64,000 nt of DNA from Mycobacteroides franklinii. GTDB lineage: Bacteria > Actinomycetota > Actinomycetes > Mycobacteriales > Mycobacteriaceae. The stretch spans positions 549,289 to 613,288 of the forward strand of contig NZ_MAFQ01000005.1 in NCBI RefSeq assembly GCF_002013895.1, in the 5' to 3' direction. Positions 61,424 to 64,000 of this stretch are shown one piece after another. The first letter of the stretch is position 1, and each line of letters starts with the position of its first letter. Below the pieces are notes generated by a model. That model did no database searches. It had not been told where the DNA came from and was given only the letters and a program-made list of their open reading frames with translations. The translations under genes were made by a program, and so were the position numbers.

Positions 61424-63820
61424 TTATGGGGCCAAGATTGCCCGCAACATCGAGAACATGTCCGATCGCGATTCGGCGCCGAGGCGACGGCGAATGCGCG
61501 CGACGTGATGCTCGACGGTCTTAGCCGAAATGAACAGCTGCGCACCGATATCGCGATAAGGAAGCCCGCGCAGCAGCAGCTCAGCGACCTCACGCTCACG
61601 ATCGGAGAGGCGAGTGGAGGCCGGGGAATGTGCCGCCGACGTCGGCGGGGAATTTCCATCGGGGCCGTCAGTCGCCGCGGACGGGGTCCGCAGATCGCGA
61701 GCCAGCGCGAGCATGGCGGCGGCCACCTTCGGGTCGTTGGCGTGCAGTGCCGCCTGACTGGCCAGGCGGGTGGCGTCCCACCCCAATCCGGTATCGGTCA
61801 GCATCCGCGCGGCGCTGTCCACCTCGGCGCCGTCCACCTGGTTGGCGAGCACCCGCAGCCACGTACGCCCGGCGGTCGCCAGGGCGCGTGCGTAGGGGCT
61901 GGATCCGGCAGCCGCGGCCAGCGCCTGCCCATGCGGGGCGAGGTTCTCCGGCGAATTGGTCAAAATCGCGGCGTGTACCCCTGCCCACCGCAGGGGCGCA
62001 GACCAGGCGATCGGATCGCCGAGCTGCGCCAGAACCGCGAAGGCGCGGTGCACGTGATGCGCCATGGCATCCAGGGTGCGCAGTCGGGCCGCGGCCACCC
62101 AGAGCTCACCGACCGGGAGCAATGTGTACACGTCGATGGAATACGCCGACAACGCGTCCATGGAGGCCTGCCAATGCTGGCGCAGTGGACCGGTATCGCC
62201 ATGGCGTCGGGCGATACCGGTGCGCAGTGACTCGGCGAATAGGCGGTCCCGGCGAGACAGCTCCGCCTCCGCTCCGGGCAGCCATTGAGTGGCGCCGGCC
62301 AGATCACCGGACAACATGGCGATCCAGGCCACGAGCAGCCGATGCCGTACTCCGAATACGTCATGAGGTCGATCGGTGCGGATGGCATCGGTGAGAATGC
62401 TGCGAGCCCGCGTGGTGTCGCCGCTGTGCAGCATGGTCAGCGCCGCCAGGGCGGCGGTGCTATCCGGGGTAAAGGCTGACGTGGACGGCTGTTGAGTGAC
62501 GGCCTGCCCCAGCAAGGACAACGCCTCCTGGCTGCGTCCCTCAACGGATGCGATGACGCCCAGAGCCGCATTGCGCATCGCGGTGGCCGACGTCGTGGGC
62601 GGGGCAGTCGCATTGTCTTCCAAGGACTTTCGTGCGCTCACCAGCTGCCCCGCACCGACGAACACCGGTGCCGCGGTCAGGGCCGTCAAGCCATCCATAT
62701 CCGTGCCCAACCAGTTGTACAGCGCGGCGGCCTGACCGGAGTCTCCGTTATGGCATGCGATAGCCGCGGCGATGCGCACGGCCGCGGCCCGCTGCCCGGA
62801 GTCCGTGCTGGTGAGCACTTCATCGGCCTGAGCGGCGGCCGCTGCCAGATCGCCAGTGCGAGCTAGGGATTCGGCTAGAGGTACCCGCAGCGGGCCCGGT
62901 TCGGCACCCGCGGCCAAGGCGGCGCGGTATAGGTCGGCTGCGCTCAAGGGGTCGGACTCGGTTGTTGCCCAATCCGATAGCAGCGCGGCGATGTTCCGAT
63001 CGCGCAGCCCGTGTGCAACCAGTGCCAAAGCCAAATCGGTGGATACCGAACCAATCTCGAGTTGCGTGCGCAGCAGCGAGCGTTCAAGGTCGAGATGTCG
63101 TGCGGCTCCGAGTAGGCGGGCGGCGCAACCGTGCACCCTTGCTGCGAACGCGACATGACCGGGCCCGGGAACCAGCCCGCTCGCCAAGGCCTCGTCGACC
63201 AGGTCCTCTGCATCGGAGAGTGCCAGTGCCGCAGCAATATCGGAGGCCCCGATGCCGGAATCCAACGACATGAGCAGCACGACGGATTGGGCCGACTGTG
63301 ACAGGCGGCGCAACGTTTCGTCAATGCGAGAATCGATCGCGCGCAGCGCCGACTCAAGTGGATACGGATCGCCCAGATGATCGATGGCTGCCGCCGTCAG
63401 TGCCAGCACACCTCCGGAGGCGGCGGCAATCTCATCGGCGAGTGCAGCTGAGCGCGGCACGAGCCGGGCGATATCGCCCGCGTTGACGGGATCCAGAGTG
63501 ATCGAGGGTGATTCGCGTTCCAAGGCCTGAAAAAGGGCACGCAGCGCGGAGTTGCGCCGGGGTGTGGCGGCCACCACGACGACCGCCGCCGGGTCGTTCT
63601 CCACCACTGCGCGCAGGGTATCGAGCTGTCGATCCGTCAGGGAGTCGGCATCGTCGATGACGAAGGGGCCAATGTTCCCACCGGACACCGTTTCCGGGAC
63701 GTGGTTGACGGCTGGCGAGCCGGCCTTGCTCAACGCCTCGCGAACGCGCGTCAGCACGGACGTCTTCCCGCTGCCCGCAGTACCGCTGATGAGCACCTTC
63801 ACGGCACCGCCGGCAGACAA
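61424..63820 (-). CDS. LuxR-family transcriptional regulator with P-loop ATPase domain (Rv0339c-like)
   Basis: 798 residues from TTG 63820, the first standard start codon; Rv0339c has about 832. Walker A is SGTAGSGKTSVL near residue 13, Walker B is around FVIDDADSL. A long helical TPR-like region (about 250-720) follows, and the C-terminal LuxR HTH is RLSDREREVAELLLRGLPYRDIGAQLFIS...HHVARIRR. The coding style continues upstream in frame (ITAITQSLSAGG precedes the Walker strand), back to a CTG at 63898 whose TGA partner is the previous stop. It is a large LAL/MalT-style regulator, ligand unknown, upstream of etfD on the same strand. Confidence 0.88.
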   Translation of the reverse strand: MSAGGAVKVLISGTAGSGKTSVLTRVREALSKAGSPAVNHVPETVSGGNIGPFVIDDADSLTDRQLDTLRAVVENDPAAVVVVAATPRRNSALRALFQALERESPSITLDPVNAGDIARLVPRSAALADEIAAASGGVLALTAAAIDHLGDPYPLESALRAIDSRIDETLRRLSQSAQSVVLLMSLDSGIGASDIAAALALSDAEDLVDEALASGLVPGPGHVAFAARVHGCAARLLGAARHLDLERSLLRTQLEIGSVSTDLALALVAHGLRDRNIAALLSDWATTESDPLSAADLYRAALAAGAEPGPLRVPLAESLARTGDLAAAAAQADEVLTSTDSGQRAAAVRIAAAIACHNGDSGQAAALYNWLGTDMDGLTALTAAPVFVGAGQLVSARKSLEDNATAPPTTSATAMRNAALGVIASVEGRSQEALSLLGQAVTQQPSTSAFTPDSTAALAALTMLHSGDTTRARSILTDAIRTDRPHDVFGVRHRLLVAWIAMLSGDLAGATQWLPGAEAELSRRDRLFAESLRTGIARRHGDTGPLRQHWQASMDALSAYSIDVYTLLPVGELWVAAARLRTLDAMAHHVHRAFAVLAQLGDPIAWSAPLRWAGVHAAILTNSPENLAPHGQALAAAAGSSPYARALATAGRTWLRVLANQVDGAEVDSAARMLTDTGLGWDATRLASQAALHANDPKVAAAMLALARDLRTPSAATDGPDGNSPPTSAAHSPASTRLSDREREVAELLLRGLPYRDIGAQLFISAKTVEHHVARIRRRLGAESRSDMFSMLRAILAP

Positions 63821-63894
63821 CGACTGCGTGATAGCCGTTATCGCCGAGGCGATTCCATCGAACGTCCCGGAGAGCCCGTTATCGCGCGGGGTGC

Positions 63895-64000
63895 TCAGTT
63901 GCGCGGACCGATCGGGATCGGGGGCAGTCCCGGGATGGTGATCGCCGGGCGGGGTGTGGACGTGGAGGCGGGCTGGGTCGTGGTGGTCGTCGTCGGTTGG
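63895..64000 (-). CDS. C-terminus of a Thr/Pro-rich protein, partial
   Basis: Only the last 34 codons lie in the window: PTTTTTTQPASTSTPRP and AITIPGLPPIPIGPRN, then stop at 63895. The IPGLPPI motif near the C-terminus resembles ISIPGLPPIGG in the protein at 53652-55361, suggesting a related actin-fold/Pro-rich membrane protein. The stop codon forms a CTGA overlap with a possible LuxR start. The gene continues beyond the window, so nothing else can be said. Confidence 0.6.
   Translation of the reverse strand, partial: QPTTTTTTQPASTSTPRPAITIPGLPPIPIGPRN

Overview
The window looks like chromosomal DNA from a rapidly growing mycobacterium, most likely the Mycobacteroides abscessus/chelonae group. 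This is inferred from high GC, mycobacterial gene families and gene orders shared with M. tuberculosis: a Rv0269c-like primase-polymerase beside fadD2 and fadE6; Rv0320-like/dcd/udgA; aspC/etfD/LuxR (Rv0337c-Rv0339c); FGE (Rv0712), pepD (Rv0983), an Rv2531c-like decarboxylase, and MmpS/MmpL proteins. The species is an inference; no rRNA is present.

Layout. 1-4.3 kb: end of a CitE-type lyase gene, fadD35 and an acetoacetyl-CoA synthetase gene, consistent with the end of leucine breakdown. 4.3-13.6 kb: lipid metabolism (fadD2, trans-enoyl-reductase-like protein, SRPBCC protein, fused acyl-CoA dehydrogenase FadE6, SDR, hydrolase) and a LigD-type primase-polymerase. 13.7-18.7 kb: two TetR-controlled blocks (hydrolase/2-hydroxyacid dehydrogenase; VOC protein; MpaB-type oxygenase). 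18.7-20.8 kb: a long AT-richer leader before an exopolysaccharide-initiating sugar transferase. 20.9-28.7 kb: methyltransferase, hydrolase, large PLP decarboxylase, small unknowns and a double GNAT. 28.7-34.1 kb: an amine-catabolic operon (amine oxidase, aldehyde dehydrogenase, permease) with a divergent TetR.

34.1-37.9 kb is an accessory island ending at the 3' end of tRNA-Gly(CCC). It holds a TetR/81-aa/87-aa operon, a decayed stretch with an HNH endonuclease remnant, and a tightly overlapping three-gene cassette: HNH nuclease, a 212-aa protein made of two copies of one ~95-aa unit, and a minimal nucleotidyltransferase. This cassette is the best candidate for an undescribed defence or toxin-antitoxin-like system here. 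No integrase was seen.

37.9-44.2 kb: TetR plus MmpS/MmpL exporter with a 16-bp inverted-repeat operator, PepD protease behind a probable MprA box, and a frameshifted CsbD gene. 44.2-50.1 kb: transglutaminase-like protein, formylglycine-generating enzyme, amidohydrolase, GH27 alpha-galactosidase and a DoxX-like membrane protein. 50.1-57 kb: secreted MmpS-like protein, epoxide-hydrolase-type enzyme, two tandem L,D-transpeptidase-like proteins, dcd, an actin-fold/Pro-rich/Gly-Ser-rich membrane protein, and udgA. 57-64 kb: aminotransferase, etfD (linking fatty-acid oxidation to respiration) with paired palindromes upstream, a LuxR regulator, and the end of a Pro/Thr-rich protein gene.

Themes. 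Acyl-CoA metabolism recurs (three acyl-CoA synthetases, FadE6, EtfD). Five TetR regulators lie within 23 kb, several with visible palindromic operators. Convergent genes repeatedly overlap at their stop codons.
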